A stretch of 64,000 nt of DNA from Malikia sp. (GTDB taxonomy: Bacteria > Pseudomonadota > Gammaproteobacteria > Burkholderiales > Burkholderiaceae_C): NCBI RefSeq assembly GCF_028687635.1, contig NZ_JAQTZS010000010.1, positions 1 to 64,000 on the forward strand, given 5' to 3'. Positions 1 through 11,800 of the stretch are shown here, piece by piece. The stretch's first letter is position 1, and each line of letters begins with the position of its first letter. The position numbers were made by a program, and so were the translations under genes. The notes below the pieces were generated by a model. The model ran no database searches and had not been told where the DNA came from. It saw only the letters and a list, made by a program, of their open reading frames with translations.

Positions 1-2627
1 ACCGTGACCGCTGTCTCTTCCGTATCCAGCGTGCCATCGGTGGCCACGTAGCTGAAGCTGGCCTCGCCGTTGAAGCCGGCGTCCGGCGTGAAGGTGACCG
101 TGCCGTCCTCGTTGAGCACCACCGTGCCGCCCGTGCCGCTCGTGACCGACTTGATCGTCAGCGGGTTGCCATCGGCATCGGTGTCGTTGCCCAGCAGATC
201 CTCTGCGGTGTACGTCACTTCCGTATCTTCGGCCGCCTCCAGGCTGTCGGCCAGGCCCACCGGCGCATGATTGGCATCAGTGGGGTCGCCGTAGCTGGTG
301 CCTTTGACCGTGATCGAAAGCCTCTGGGTCGCCAAGGCGCCATCTGCGGTCTTGACGGTGTAGGTGAAATCGTCCAAGCCGATCTTGCCGGCTAGCACGT
401 TGTCGGCGTTGTCACCGCCCGGCACGTAGCTATAGTCGCCCGACTTCTGCACGATCAGCGTGCCGTACTTGCCCATCACGACCACGCTGCCATCGGCCGA
501 ATCAGACACCAGCGTGCCGTTGACCGAGTACAAGCTGGCGCCATCCGGCAATTCGCCGTCATTGTCCAGCAGGTTGCCCTTGATCGCTTCGGCCTGCTGC
601 TCGGTCACCGTCGCGGTGTCCTTGACCAGATTCAGGCCGACAAGCGAGTTGACGATGCCGTACCCGCTCTCCTCCGCCGCATTCTCCAGGTCACCGATAT
701 CGCCAAGAAGCGCGTTCAGGCTATCCAGACTGGTCGCGTTCTTCAGCAGCGTCTCAAGCTGGTCGTTGGTTTTTGCCAGCTGATCGGATTGTGTCGCGAT
801 CAGCGCGCTGAGATTGCTGGGCAGCGCGGCATTGACCGCGGCCGTGACCGCCGAGGCGCTCAGCGTCGCGCCGCCAGCGGTCGCCGTCTTGATGAGGTCG
901 AAGGCATTGAAATTGCTGTCGAGCGCCGAGGCCAGCGACAGGCTGGTCGCGATCTTCGTTATATCGGCGATCGGCGTGCCCGCTGGCAGTGCCTTCATCA
1001 CCGTCGCGGTGATCTTGAACGCCTGCGTCATCGCATCGCTGGCGCTGACGCCGGCCTGCTTGGCGTTGAGCGAGGCTTCGATCACGTTGCCGATCGAGAT
1101 CGCCGCGGCGGTCATCTTCTGCGCCGCCGCCAGCGTCGCGGCGTTGGCCGTCCCGCTCTTGATCGCTTCGACGAAGTTGAACGAGCCCAGGTCAAGGTTC
1201 GCTGGCAGCCCCAGCATCGCCTTGAGCTCAGTCTCCGTGATCGCGCCCGACGCCACCAGGGTCGACAGCGGCGATACCACCGGGTTACCCGCCCCGTCGT
1301 TGGCCGACAGGGTCAGCGAGAACTTCTTGCCCGTGAAGGTATCGGTCGTCTGCTCGTCCGAGACGATGATGAACTTGGCGCCCGCGACCGACTGGTACGA
1401 GACATTGAGCGCGCCGTTCGCGTCGGTGCGGCCGAGGTACTCGCTCTCGTCGGCGACACCGTCCTTGTTCGTGTCGTAGTAGACCTTGGCGTTGTTCAGC
1501 GGACCGTCGATGACAGTCAGCGGCTTTTCGTTGAGATCGGTGACCGAGACGATGACGTCACGCGCGCTGCTGAGGTTGTCCTGGTCGGTCGCGATGACCT
1601 TGAAGCTGTAGCTCGACTTGGTCTCGAAATCGGCGGACGCCTTCAGCGTCACCGCGCCCGTCTTCGGGTCGATGTTGAGCAGCGCGCTGTCGGCGCCGGC
1701 CAGGCTGTAGACGATGGCGCTGCCTTCGACGTCGGTCGCCGTCGCCTGGTAGATCACCGTCTCGACCTTGGCGTTTTCATTGACGCTGCCGGTGCCTCCG
1801 CCGCTGAAGACGGGGGCGTCGTTGACCGGCGTCAGGTCCAGCGTCGCGCTGCCGGGCACCGTCGCCTGGCCGTCGCTGACCTGGTAGCTGAAGCTGACCG
1901 ACGAGTCGTCGTTCAAAGCCGGTGTGTAGGTCCAGCTGCCGTCGCCGTTGTCGACCAGTTGGCCCTTGCCGCTGACGACCTTCAGATCGGTTACCTTTAG
2001 CAGGTTGCCATCGACATCCCTGGCATTGGACAGCAGGTCTTGCTGCGTGATCTTGCGACTATTGTCCTCGGGCAGCGGGGTAAGAGTGACACCGTCCGTT
2101 GTCGGCGCGTGGTTGACACTTCCACCACCGCCACCATCGCCCGATGCCAAGAGGGCGACAGGCGCCAGCGCGAGCAGGCCGAGGCCGAGTGGCGAGAAGG
2201 CAGCGATCGCCGCACCGGCACCCGCACTCGTACCGCCAGCCGTTGCGCCGGCTTCAGCCCCTGCCTCGGCACCGATCTTGCCGTCGGCGATGCTGCCCTC
2301 TGCCGGAGCCTCCGCCACCTCTTCCTGCGGGACGTCGGCCTTGTCCTTCGCCGGCTCGTCGGGCACGGGCGGCTCGGCCGGGTCGGCGGCGGCGACGGTA
2401 TCGGCCGGCACCGCATCTTGCAGCTCCTTCGGGAGCTCGCCATCGGAGCGCAGTCGCTCGGGATCGGCGGGCTTATAGGCCTCTTCAGGCAGCGCCCGCG
2501 CGCCAGCCCAGACGGTATCGAGCAGCAGCAGACCGATGGCCGTGATGGCCAGATCACGCGAAGGGAACAAGCGACTGACTTGGGTACGGTACAGACGCGC
2601 GACGATTGCAGCTAGGCGATTTTTCAT
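1..2627 (-). CDS. N-terminal part of giant cadherin/VCBS-like repeat adhesin (truncated by window start)
   Basis: Minus-strand frame open from the ATG at 2625-2627 to the window edge; absent from the ORF track because no stop lies in the window. Begins MKNRLAAIVARLYRTQVSRLFPSRDLAITAIGLLLLDTVWA, almost identical to the start of the next gene; contains 'NHAPVGLADSLEAAEDTEVTYTAEDLLGNDTDADGNPLTI' repeats. Confidence 0.9.
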   Translation of the reverse strand, partial: MKNRLAAIVARLYRTQVSRLFPSRDLAITAIGLLLLDTVWAGARALPEEAYKPADPERLRSDGELPKELQDAVPADTVAAADPAEPPVPDEPAKDKADVPQEEVAEAPAEGSIADGKIGAEAGAEAGATAGGTSAGAGAAIAAFSPLGLGLLALAPVALLASGDGGGGGSVNHAPTTDGVTLTPLPEDNSRKITQQDLLSNARDVDGNLLKVTDLKVVSGKGQLVDNGDGSWTYTPALNDDSSVSFSYQVSDGQATVPGSATLDLTPVNDAPVFSGGGTGSVNENAKVETVIYQATATDVEGSAIVYSLAGADSALLNIDPKTGAVTLKASADFETKSSYSFKVIATDQDNLSSARDVIVSVTDLNEKPLTVIDGPLNNAKVYYDTNKDGVADESEYLGRTDANGALNVSYQSVAGAKFIIVSDEQTTDTFTGKKFSLTLSANDGAGNPVVSPLSTLVASGAITETELKAMLGLPANLDLGSFNFVEAIKSGTANAATLAAAQKMTAAAISIGNVIEASLNAKQAGVSASDAMTQAFKITATVMKALPAGTPIADITKIATSLSLASALDSNFNAFDLIKTATAGGATLSASAVTAAVNAALPSNLSALIATQSDQLAKTNDQLETLLKNATSLDSLNALLGDIGDLENAAEESGYGIVNSLVGLNLVKDTATVTEQQAEAIKGNLLDNDGELPDGASLYSVNGTLVSDSADGSVVVMGKYGTLIVQKSGDYSYVPGGDNADNVLAGKIGLDDFTYTVKTADGALATQRLSITVKGTSYGDPTDANHAPVGLADSLEAAEDTEVTYTAEDLLGNDTDADGNPLTIKSVTSGTGGTVVLNEDGTVTFTPDAGFNGEASFSYVATDGTLDTEETAVT

Positions 2628-2708
2628 TTGAATTAGACCTTGAATAGTCTTTTCGAGGACGACAACTGGGAAGCGGCTATTTCGATCATTTCAGTGCCAA
2701 GAAAAAAT

Positions 2709-2729
2709 CTAATAACGGCAAGTTAGTGG
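2709..2729. promoter_or_regulatory. Dyad motif shared upstream of both adhesin genes (copy 1)
   Basis: CTAATAACGGCAAGTTAGTGG, 82 bp upstream of the start codon; near-identical motif at 13444-13464 at the same distance from the paralog. Confidence 0.45.
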
Positions 2730-2806
2730 ATTTTATTCTACGTCATTTCAAAAACGAACCGCCAAAACCGGCCTGCAAAAGGGCCATCGGGGGGTATTGA
2801 TGTCAT

Positions 2807-5800
2807 TTAGGTGTTTGTTTTCGTCCAGTAGTGCTGGGTGTCGTCGAAGGTCCACAGCTCCGTCGCGTCCCCGATCACCGCGACGACCGTGCGGATGCCC
2901 AAGTCGTACAGCGGCTGCTTGACACCGGAAGACTCCATGTCGTTTAGCGCATTGCTTAGCGTTGCCTCGTCGGCGACGATGCCGACGTCGAGCTGCGCCA
3001 GGTGGTTAAACAGCGACTTGGTAGCGGTCGTTCCGTCTTCTTTGACAAAAGATTGGAGCAATGTGCTCAGTTCGCTCAGATCTGTCCCGGTCCCGAGCTC
3101 GACCACGACATCGCTGGTCGAAGTGACCTTGTCGACTCCGAGATCGGCCATCGCCTTCAGGCTGGTCTGCAGCTGCGCGGCGCTGGTGTCGAGCCAGACC
3201 TCCGCTTGCGGCAGCGCGGTCAGCAGACCGGCGTCGTGCAGCGCGGCGGCCAGACCGTCGTCGATCGTGACCGAGGCACTCGCTTGGAGGTCGATCGAGT
3301 GGATGCCGGAAGTCTTCAGCGTATCCACCAGGGTGACCAGGTTGGCGCCGGTCAGGTCATCGGGCACCAGATCGACGTCGTTCTTGACGATATCGACTGC
3401 CTGCTCGAAGCGGGCCTGGCTGGCGGCCACCGAGTCGTCGACGCGCACGTCGAAGTCCAGGCCGGCGCTGATCAGCGCGCTGAGCGCCGCGTCGCTGGCC
3501 AGGTCGTCGAGCGCCAACTGGTCAACCGCGAGATGATCGACGCCGGCGGCGACGAGCGCACTCGCGACGCTCTGCAGGTCCTGCAGATCGCTGTGGCTGG
3601 CAACGGCCAGCGTGACATCGAGCGCCTGGTCTTCGTTTGTCGAGAGCTGTCCGCTCTGATCGGTGTCGCCGAACAGCGGCAGACCGGTCGCGCTGAGCGC
3701 GGCGCCGGTGCCCAGGTCCACCGTCAGGCTGTGCCCTGCGCTGGCCGCCAGCAGCACGTCGTCCACGCCGAGCTTTTGCAGGTCCTTCAGGCTCGTGCCC
3801 AGGTGCATGCCCGCCGCCGAGTTGATGTCGACCGAGATATGGTCAGCCGCAGCGAATGCGAGGCCCGCGTCGATCAGCTGCTGCGCCTGTGCGTCGCTCA
3901 GTGCGACCTGATTCACCAGACCGGCGCCGCGCAGCGCGCCCAGATCCGTCATCACGCCCGTCAGGTAGGCGCTGTCGCTCAGACCCGAGGTCAGATCGAT
4001 GCTCACCGCGTCGATACCGGACGCCTGCAGATCACCGGCCAGCGCCGCCGCCTCGCCCAGCTGCGTCGCATCGGCGACCGCCAGCGTGACCTTGCCAGCG
4101 CCGATTTCGCTGCCCGTCAGCACGCCGTCGCTGTTGACGTCGATGCCGAAGGTCGGCAGGTCGGTTGCGACCAGCGCATCGACGTCGCCCAGGTCCACGG
4201 TCAGGCTGGCGCTCGCCTCGGCGCCCGCCAGCAGCACGTGGTCCACGCCCAGCTTCTGCAGGCTCTTCAGACTCGTGCCCAGGTGGGTGCCTGCCGCCGC
4301 GCCGAGCGCGATCGCATCGGCCGCCGCCGCGACTGCCAGACTCTCGCTGATCAGCAGCTGCGCGTCGCTCAGCACGATCTGGTTCACCAGACCGACACCG
4401 CTTAGCGCGTCCAGGCCATTCATCACACCCGTCAGATCGACGCTATTGGTGAGATCACTATGGGTCAGGTCGATCTTGACAGCATCGATACCGGCCGCAT
4501 GCAGACCGCCAGCCAGCGCCGCCGCCTCGCCCAGCTGCGTCGCATCGCCCAAGGCGAGCGTCACATGAGCTGCGGCAAGCTCGTCTTGGATGAGTTCGCC
4601 GTCGCCGTCGATATCGCCAAACAGCAGACCGACTTCGTTCAGCGCGGCACCGCTGCCCAGATCCACCGTCACGCCACCCGGCAGCAGCTGCACGTTGTCC
4701 ACGCCCAGCTTCTGCAGGTCTTTCAGGCTCTTGCCCAGGTGCATGTCTTGCGCCGTGTCGGCGTCGAGCCAAATGTTGTCAGCTGCCGCGAATTCGAGGC
4801 CCACGTCGATCAGCTGCCGCACCCGCGCATCGGTCAGCGTCACCTGGACGTCATTGTCCACGCCGCCCAGATCGATCCGAGTCGTCAGGCCCGCGTTGTG
4901 CAGCGCCGTCAGATCAGTCAGCCCCGTCTGCGACGCTTGCGTCAGCAGCGCCGACAGCGCTGCGTTGTAGTCGCCGTTCACGCTGGCCAGATTCACCATA
5001 TGCACCACATCGATGCCCGCCGCGCTCAGACCGCCGGCCAGCTTCGCCGCCTCGCCCAGCTGCGTCGGGTTGGCGACCGTCAGCGTCACGTTGCCGGTGC
5101 CGATTTCGGTGTCATCCAGCTTGCCATTGCCGTTGCCATCGATGCCGAACCGCGACAGGTTGTCGGCGACCAGCGGGCTGCTTTCGCTACCCAGCGACAG
5201 CGTCAGGCTGTCCGGGCGGCCGTCGACATGGGTGATCCCCACACGGTCGATATCGATGGCCCGCTGCTGCAGCGCCTTGAGGCTCTCGCCCAGCGTGGTG
5301 CCCGAGCTGAAGATCAGGACTTCATCCTCGCCGTTGATCGTGATCGTCGCCTGGTTCGGCGTCGTCACGGTTCCGTCGGAAACCTGATAGCTGACCGTGA
5401 TGACGGCCTGCTCGCCCTTGTCGTACTGCTGGTACGCGGCCGGATCGACCCGCAGCTGACCGCCCGACAGGCTCAGGCCCGCCGGCGCCGTGGCCGCGAC
5501 GCCATTGATCTGGTAGCTGACGCCGCTGACGCTGAGCGTATCGCCGTCGATGTCGCTGGCGCCGGCCAGTAGATTCAGCGTATAGAGCGCATCGCTCTGC
5601 GTCTTGCTGCTGGTGATCGGCGTCGCGGTCGGCGCGTCGTTGACCGGCGTGAGGTCCAGTGTCGCCGTGCCGCCCACCGACTTCGGATCGGCCGTGCCTG
5701 GCTCTCCGCTGGTGCCGTTATCGGTGATGGTGTAGCCAAAGCTCACCGCCGTGTCGTCGTTCAAGGCCGGCGTGTAGGTCCAGCTGCCGTCGCCGTTGTC

Positions 5801-8800
5801 CGCCAGCGTGCCGCTGCCGGCCGTGATGGCCAGGGCGCTGGCCACCCGGGTGTCGTTTTCCACATCGGCCGCGTTGGCCAGCAGCTCGGCCTGGGTGATG
5901 GTCCGGGCACCGCTGTCTTCGGCTACCGCCGTCAGCGTCACCACGCTCGTCGTCGGCGCGTCGTTGACCGGCGTGAGGTCCAGCGTCGCCGTGCCAGCCA
6001 CCGACTTCGGATCGGCCGTACCTGGCTCTCCGCTGGTGCCGTTGTCGGTAATGGTGTAGCCAAAGCTCACCGCCGTGTCGTCGTTCAAGGCCGGCGTGTA
6101 GGTCCAGCTGCCGTCGCCGTTGTCCACCAGCGTGCCCTTGCCGCCGGCCGTGATGGCCAGGTGGCTCACCGTCAGCTTGTGGTTCTCCAGATCAGCCGCG
6201 TTGGCCAGCAACTCCGTCTCCGTGATCGTGCGCGTGTCGTCTTCGGCCATCGCCGTCAGCGTCACCGCGCTGGTCGTGGGCGCGTCGTTGACCGGCGTGA
6301 GATCCAGCGTCGCCGTGCCAGCCACCGACTTCGGATCGGCCGTGCCTGGCTCTCCGCTGGTGCCGTTGTCGGTGATGGTGTAGCCAAAGCTCACCGCCGT
6401 GTCGTCGTTGGCCTCCGGCGTGTAGGTCCAGCTGCCGTCGCCGTTGTCCGCCAGCGTGCCCTTGCCGCCGGCCGTGATGACCAGGTTGCTCACCGTCAGC
6501 TTGTTGTTCTCCAGATCAGCCGCGTTGGCCAGCAGCTCGGCCTGGGTGATGGTCCGTGCAACGCCGTCTTCGGCAACCGCCACCAGCGTCACCGCGCTGG
6601 TCGTGGGCGCGTCGTTGACGGGCGTGACGTTGATCGTCAACGTCGCCGCCGCGCTGGTGTCGGCGCCACCGTTATCCGTGCCGCCGTTGTCGCGCGCCTT
6701 GAAGCCGATCGTCGCGTAGCCCGCGCCGTGGGCGTTGGCCGCCGGCGCGTAGACCAGCTGGCCCAGGTCGGCCGCCGCGATCGAGTCGCCGGCCTGGACG
6801 GCCGCGCCTTTGAACGTGAGCGTGCCCACTAGGGGCAACGCGGTGATGATGATGGCCTGCAGGCCGTTGGCCGGGCTGTCGCTGGCATCGGCAAAGCCAA
6901 AGTCCGCCGCCGCAAAAGTCTTGCTGCCGTCTTCGGGCACGGGCAGCGTTGTGCTCTGGCCGCTGGGCGCGTCGTTGACCGGCGTGAGGTCCAGCGTCGC
7001 CGTGCCGGCCACCGACTTCGGCGCGTCCTTCCCATCGGTCGTGCCGTTGTCGGTGATCGTGTAGCCAAAGCTCACCGACGTGTCGTCGTTGGCCTCCGGC
7101 GTGTAGGTCCAGCTGCCATTGCCGTTGTCGGCCAGCGCTCCCTTGCCCTTGGTGATGGCGAGGGCGCTGGCCACCAGCTTGTCGTTTTCCACATCGGTCG
7201 CTTTGCCCAGCAGCTCGGTCTGCGTGATCACGCGCGCGCCGCTGTCCTCGAGCACCGCCGTCAGCGTCACCACGCTCGTCGTCGGCGCGTCGTTGACCGA
7301 CGTCACGTTGATCGTCAGCGTGCTGAGATCGCCTTCCGGCGTGCTGGGATCGTCATCGTCAAGGCCGTCAGTCACCGTGTAGCTCACCACCGGGAAGCCG
7401 CCGTAGTAGTTGGCCACCGGCTTGAAGCTGTAGTCGCCATTGGCACTGACCGTGATCTGGCCCTTGTCCTTCACGTCGTAGGCTGTACCCAGCGTGAAGG
7501 TGCTGCCCGCAGGCTCGTCCTTGATGCTGAAGGCCTTGATCGTCACCGGACCGTCGACGCTGCTGGTGCCCGTCAGCAGGTTGCCGGCGGCGGGGAAGTC
7601 CTCGCTCACGATCCGGGTTTCGTTGGCATCGCTGAAGTTGTCGTTGACCGGCGTGAGGTCCAGCGTCGCCGTGCCGGCCACCGACTTCGGCGCGTCCTTC
7701 CCATCGGTCGTGCCGTTGTCGGTGATCGTGTAGCCAAAGCTCACCGACGTGTCGTCGTTGGCCTCCGGCGTGTAGGTCCAGCTGCCATTGCCGTTGTCGG
7801 CCAGCGCTCCCTTGCCCTTGGTGATGGCGAGGGCGCTGGCCACCAGCTTGTCGTTTTCCACATCGGTCGCTTTGCCCAGCAGCTCGGTCTGCGTGATCAC
7901 GCGCGCGCCGCTGTCCTCGAGCACCGCCGTCAGCGTCACCACGCTCGTCGTCGGCGCGTCGTTGACCGACGTCACGTTGATCGTCAGCGTGCTGAGATCG
8001 CCTTCCGGCGTGCTGGGATCGTCATCGTCAAGGCCGTCAGTCACCGTGTAGCTCACCACCGGGAAGCCGCCGTAGTAGTTGGCCACCGGCTTGAAGCTGT
8101 AGTCGCCATTGGCACTGACCGTGATCTGGCCCTTGTCCTTCACGTCGTAGGCTGTACCCAGCGTGAAGGTGCTGCCCGCAGGCTCGTCCTTGATGCTGAA
8201 GGCCTTGATCGTCACCGGACCGTCGACGCTGCTGGTGCCCGTCAGCAGGTTGCCGCTGGCGGTGCCGTCCTCAAGCACGCTCGGGAGGATTTCGTTGTCG
8301 TCGCTGAAGTCGTCATTGACCGGCGTGACATTGATCGTCAGCGTCGCTGCCGTGCTGGTGTCGATGCCGCCATTGGCCGTGCCGCCGCTGTCCTGCACCT
8401 TGAAGCCGATGCTGGCGTAGCCCGCGCCGTTGGCGTTGGCCACCGGCGTGAAGACCAGTTTGCCAATGTCAATGTCGGCCACCGCGATCGCCTGATTCAG
8501 CGTCACGGGGCTGCCGTTGAGCTTGAGCGTGCCCGCCGTCGGCAGCGTGGTGATGAGCACCGACTTCAGCGTGTCACTCTCGCCGCTGGCGTCGGCAAAG
8601 CCGAAGTCGCTGGCCGCGAAAGTCTTGCCGCCGTCTTCGAGCATGGTCAGCGTCGCCGTCGTGCCGCGCGGCGCGTCATTGACCGCCGTGACTCTGATCG
8701 ACAGCGTGCTGCTGACATCCGCGCCACTGCCGTCGGTGACGGTGTAGCTCACCACGGGGAAGCTGCCGTGGTGGTTGGTCGCCGGGGTGAAGCTGTAACT

Positions 8801-11800
8801 GCCGTCAGCATTGATGGTGATCGTGCCCTTGCCCACCACGGTGTGGGCCTGGCCCAGCGTGAAGGTACCCGTTTCGCCGGTGATGCTGAAGGCCTTGACC
8901 GTCACCGCGCCGTCGACGCTGCTGCTGTTGGTGAGCAGGTTGCCAGTGGTGATCGGGCTGTCCTCGAGCACGCTGAGCGTCTCGCTGTCATCCCTGACGT
9001 CGTCGTCGACAGCCGTGACGTTGATCGTCAGCGTCGCTGCCACGCTGGTGTCGATGCCGCCGTTGGCCGTGCCGCCGTTGTCCTGCACCTTGAAGCCGAT
9101 GCTGGCGTAGCCCGCGCCGTTGACGTTGGCCACCGGCGCGTAGACCAGCTGGCCCAGGTTGGCCACCGCGATCGCCTGGTTGACCGTCACGTCAACGCCA
9201 TTGAGCTTGAGCGTGCCCGCCGTCGGCAGCGTGGTGATGAGCACCGACTTCAGCGTGTCACTCTCGCCGCTGGCGTCGGCAAAGCCGAAGTCGCTGGCCG
9301 CGAAAGTCTTGCCGCCGTCTTCGAGCAGGGTCAGCGTCGCGCTCTGGCCACTGGGCGCTTCGTTGATTGCCGTGACGTTGATCGTCAGCGTCGCTGCCGC
9401 GCTGGTGTCGATGCCGCCATTGGCCGTGCCGCCGCTGTCCTGCACCTTGAAGCCGATGCTGGCGTAGCCCGCGCCGTTGGCGTTGGCCACCGGCGTGAAG
9501 ACCAGCTGGCCCAGGTCGGCCGCCGCGATCGCCTGGTTGACCGTCACGTCAACGCCATTGAGCTTGAGCGTGCCCGCCGTCGGCAGCGTGGTGATGAGCA
9601 CCGACTTCAGCGTGTCACTCTCGCCGCTGGCGTCGGCAAAGCCGAAGTCGCTGGCCGCGAAAGTCTTGCCGCCGTCTTCGAGCAGGGTCAGCGTCGCGCT
9701 CTGGCCACTGGGCGCTTCGTTGATTGCCGTGACGTTGATCGTCAGCGTCGCTGCCGCGCTGGTGTCGATGCCGCCATTGGCCGTGCCGCCGCTGTCCTGC
9801 ACCTTGAAGCCGATGCTGGCGTAGCCCGCGCCGTTGGCGTTGGCCACCGGCGTGAAGACCAGCTGGCCCAGGTCGGCCGCCGCGATCGCCTGGTTGACCG
9901 TCACGTCAACGCCATTGAGCTTGAGCGTGCCCGCCGTCGGCAGCGTGGTGATGAGCACCGACTTCAGCGTGTCACTCTCGCCGCTGGCGTCGGCAAAGCC
10001 GAAGTCGCTGGCCGCGAAAGTCTTGCCGCCATCTTCGAGCAGGGTCAGCGTCGCGCTCTGGCCGCTGGGCACGTCGTTGACCGGCGTGAGGTCCAGGGTC
10101 GCCGTACCGGCCACCGCCTTCGGATCAGCCGCACCATTGGTCGTGCCGTTGTCGGTGATCGTGTAACCAAAGCTCACCGCCGTGTCGTCGTTGGCTGCCG
10201 GCTCGTAGGTCCAACTGCCGTTGCCGTTGTCGACCAGCGTTCCCTTGCCCGTGGTGATGGCCAGGGCGCTGGCCACCAGCGTGTTGTTTTCCACATCGAT
10301 CGCGCTGCCCAACAGCTCGGCTTGCGTGATCACGCGCGCGCCGCTGTCCTCGGCGATCGCCGCCAGCATCACCGCGCCCGTCGTCGGCGAGTCGTTGACA
10401 AGCGCGACATTCACCGTCACCGTCGCCGGCACGCTGTCGAGCATGCCATCGGTGGCCACGTAGCTGAAGCTGGCCGCGCCGTTGAAGTTGGCGTTCGGCG
10501 TGAAGCTGACCGTGCCGTCCTGGTTCAGCACCACCGTGCCACCAATGCCGGCCGTCACGCTCTTGATGCTCAGCGGGTTGCCGTCGGCGTCGGTGTCGTT
10601 GCCCAGCAGCCGCGCTGCGGTGTAGGTCACCGTCTGGTCTTCGGTCGCCGCCAGGCTGTCGGCCACGCCCACCGGCGCGTCGTTGACCGCGCCCACGTTG
10701 ACCGTCACCGTCGTCGCCGCCGCATCCAGCGCGCCGTCGGTGGCCACATAGCTGAAGCTGGCCGCGCCGTTGAAGTTGGCGTTCGGCGTGAAGCTGACCG
10801 TGCCGTCCTGGTTCAGCACCACCGTGCCGCCCGTGCCGGCCGTCACGCTCTTGATGCTCAGCGGGTTGCCGTCGGCGTCGGTGTCGTTGCCCAGCAGCCG
10901 GGCGGCGGTGTAGGTCACCGCCTGATCTTCGGTCGCCGCCAGCGTGTCGGCCACGCCCACTGGCGCGTGGTTGGCATCAGCGGGGTCGCCGTAGCCCGTG
11001 CCCGTGACCTCGATCGAAAGCCTCTGGGTCGCCAGGACGCCGTCCGAGTTCTTTACGGCGTAGGTGAAATCGTCCTGGCCGATCTTGCCGGCCAGCACGT
11101 TGTCGACGTTATCACCACCCGGCATGTAGCTGTAGTCGCCCGACTTGTGCACGGTCAGCGTGCCGTACTTACCCATCACGACCACGCTGCCATCGGCAGA
11201 ATCAGGCACCAGCGTGCCGTTGATCGAGTACAGGCCGGTGCCCGCTGGCAGTTCGTCGTTGCTCAGCAGGTTGCCATGGATGGCTTCGGCCTGCTGCTCG
11301 ATCACCGTCGCGCTGTCCTTGAGCAGGTTCAGGCCGGCAAACGAGTTGACGATACCGTACCCGCTCTCCTCTGCCGCATTCTCCAGCTGGTCGATATCGG
11401 CGAGAAGCGCGTTCAGGCTCTCCAGATTTCCCGCACTGAGCAACAGTGTCTCGATCTGACTATTGGTAGCTGCCAGCTGGTCGGATTGTGTCGCGATCAG
11501 CTCGCTGAGCTCGCTGAAATAGCTGACATGGCTGAGCAGCGCGGCTTTGACCGCCTGCGTGACCGCCGCCGCGCTTAGCGTCGCGCCGCCCTCGGTCTCC
11601 TTGGCGATGAAGTCGAAGGCGACGAAGCTGCTGTCCAACGTCGAGGCCAGCGACAGACTCGTCACAATCTTCGTGACATCGGCGATCGACGTGCGCGCCG
11701 GCAGTGCCTTCATCACCGTCGCGGTGATCGCGAACGCCTGTGTCATCTGCGCGCTGGTTTCACTTGGACTGAGCGTGCCGCCGTTGAGCGCCTGCTTGGC

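Noticed and set aside
8996-10067. Regular repeats that could be mistaken for a CRISPR array
   Set aside because: Units are 357 bp, contiguous and in-frame coding; no short repeat/spacer structure.
8768-11578. 936-aa plus-strand ORF (and ORFs 789-2000, 3002-4405, 4460-5572) antisense to the adhesins
   Set aside because: Arg/Asp/Val-rich translation that mirrors the repetitive GC-rich coding strand; shadow ORFs of the adhesin genes.
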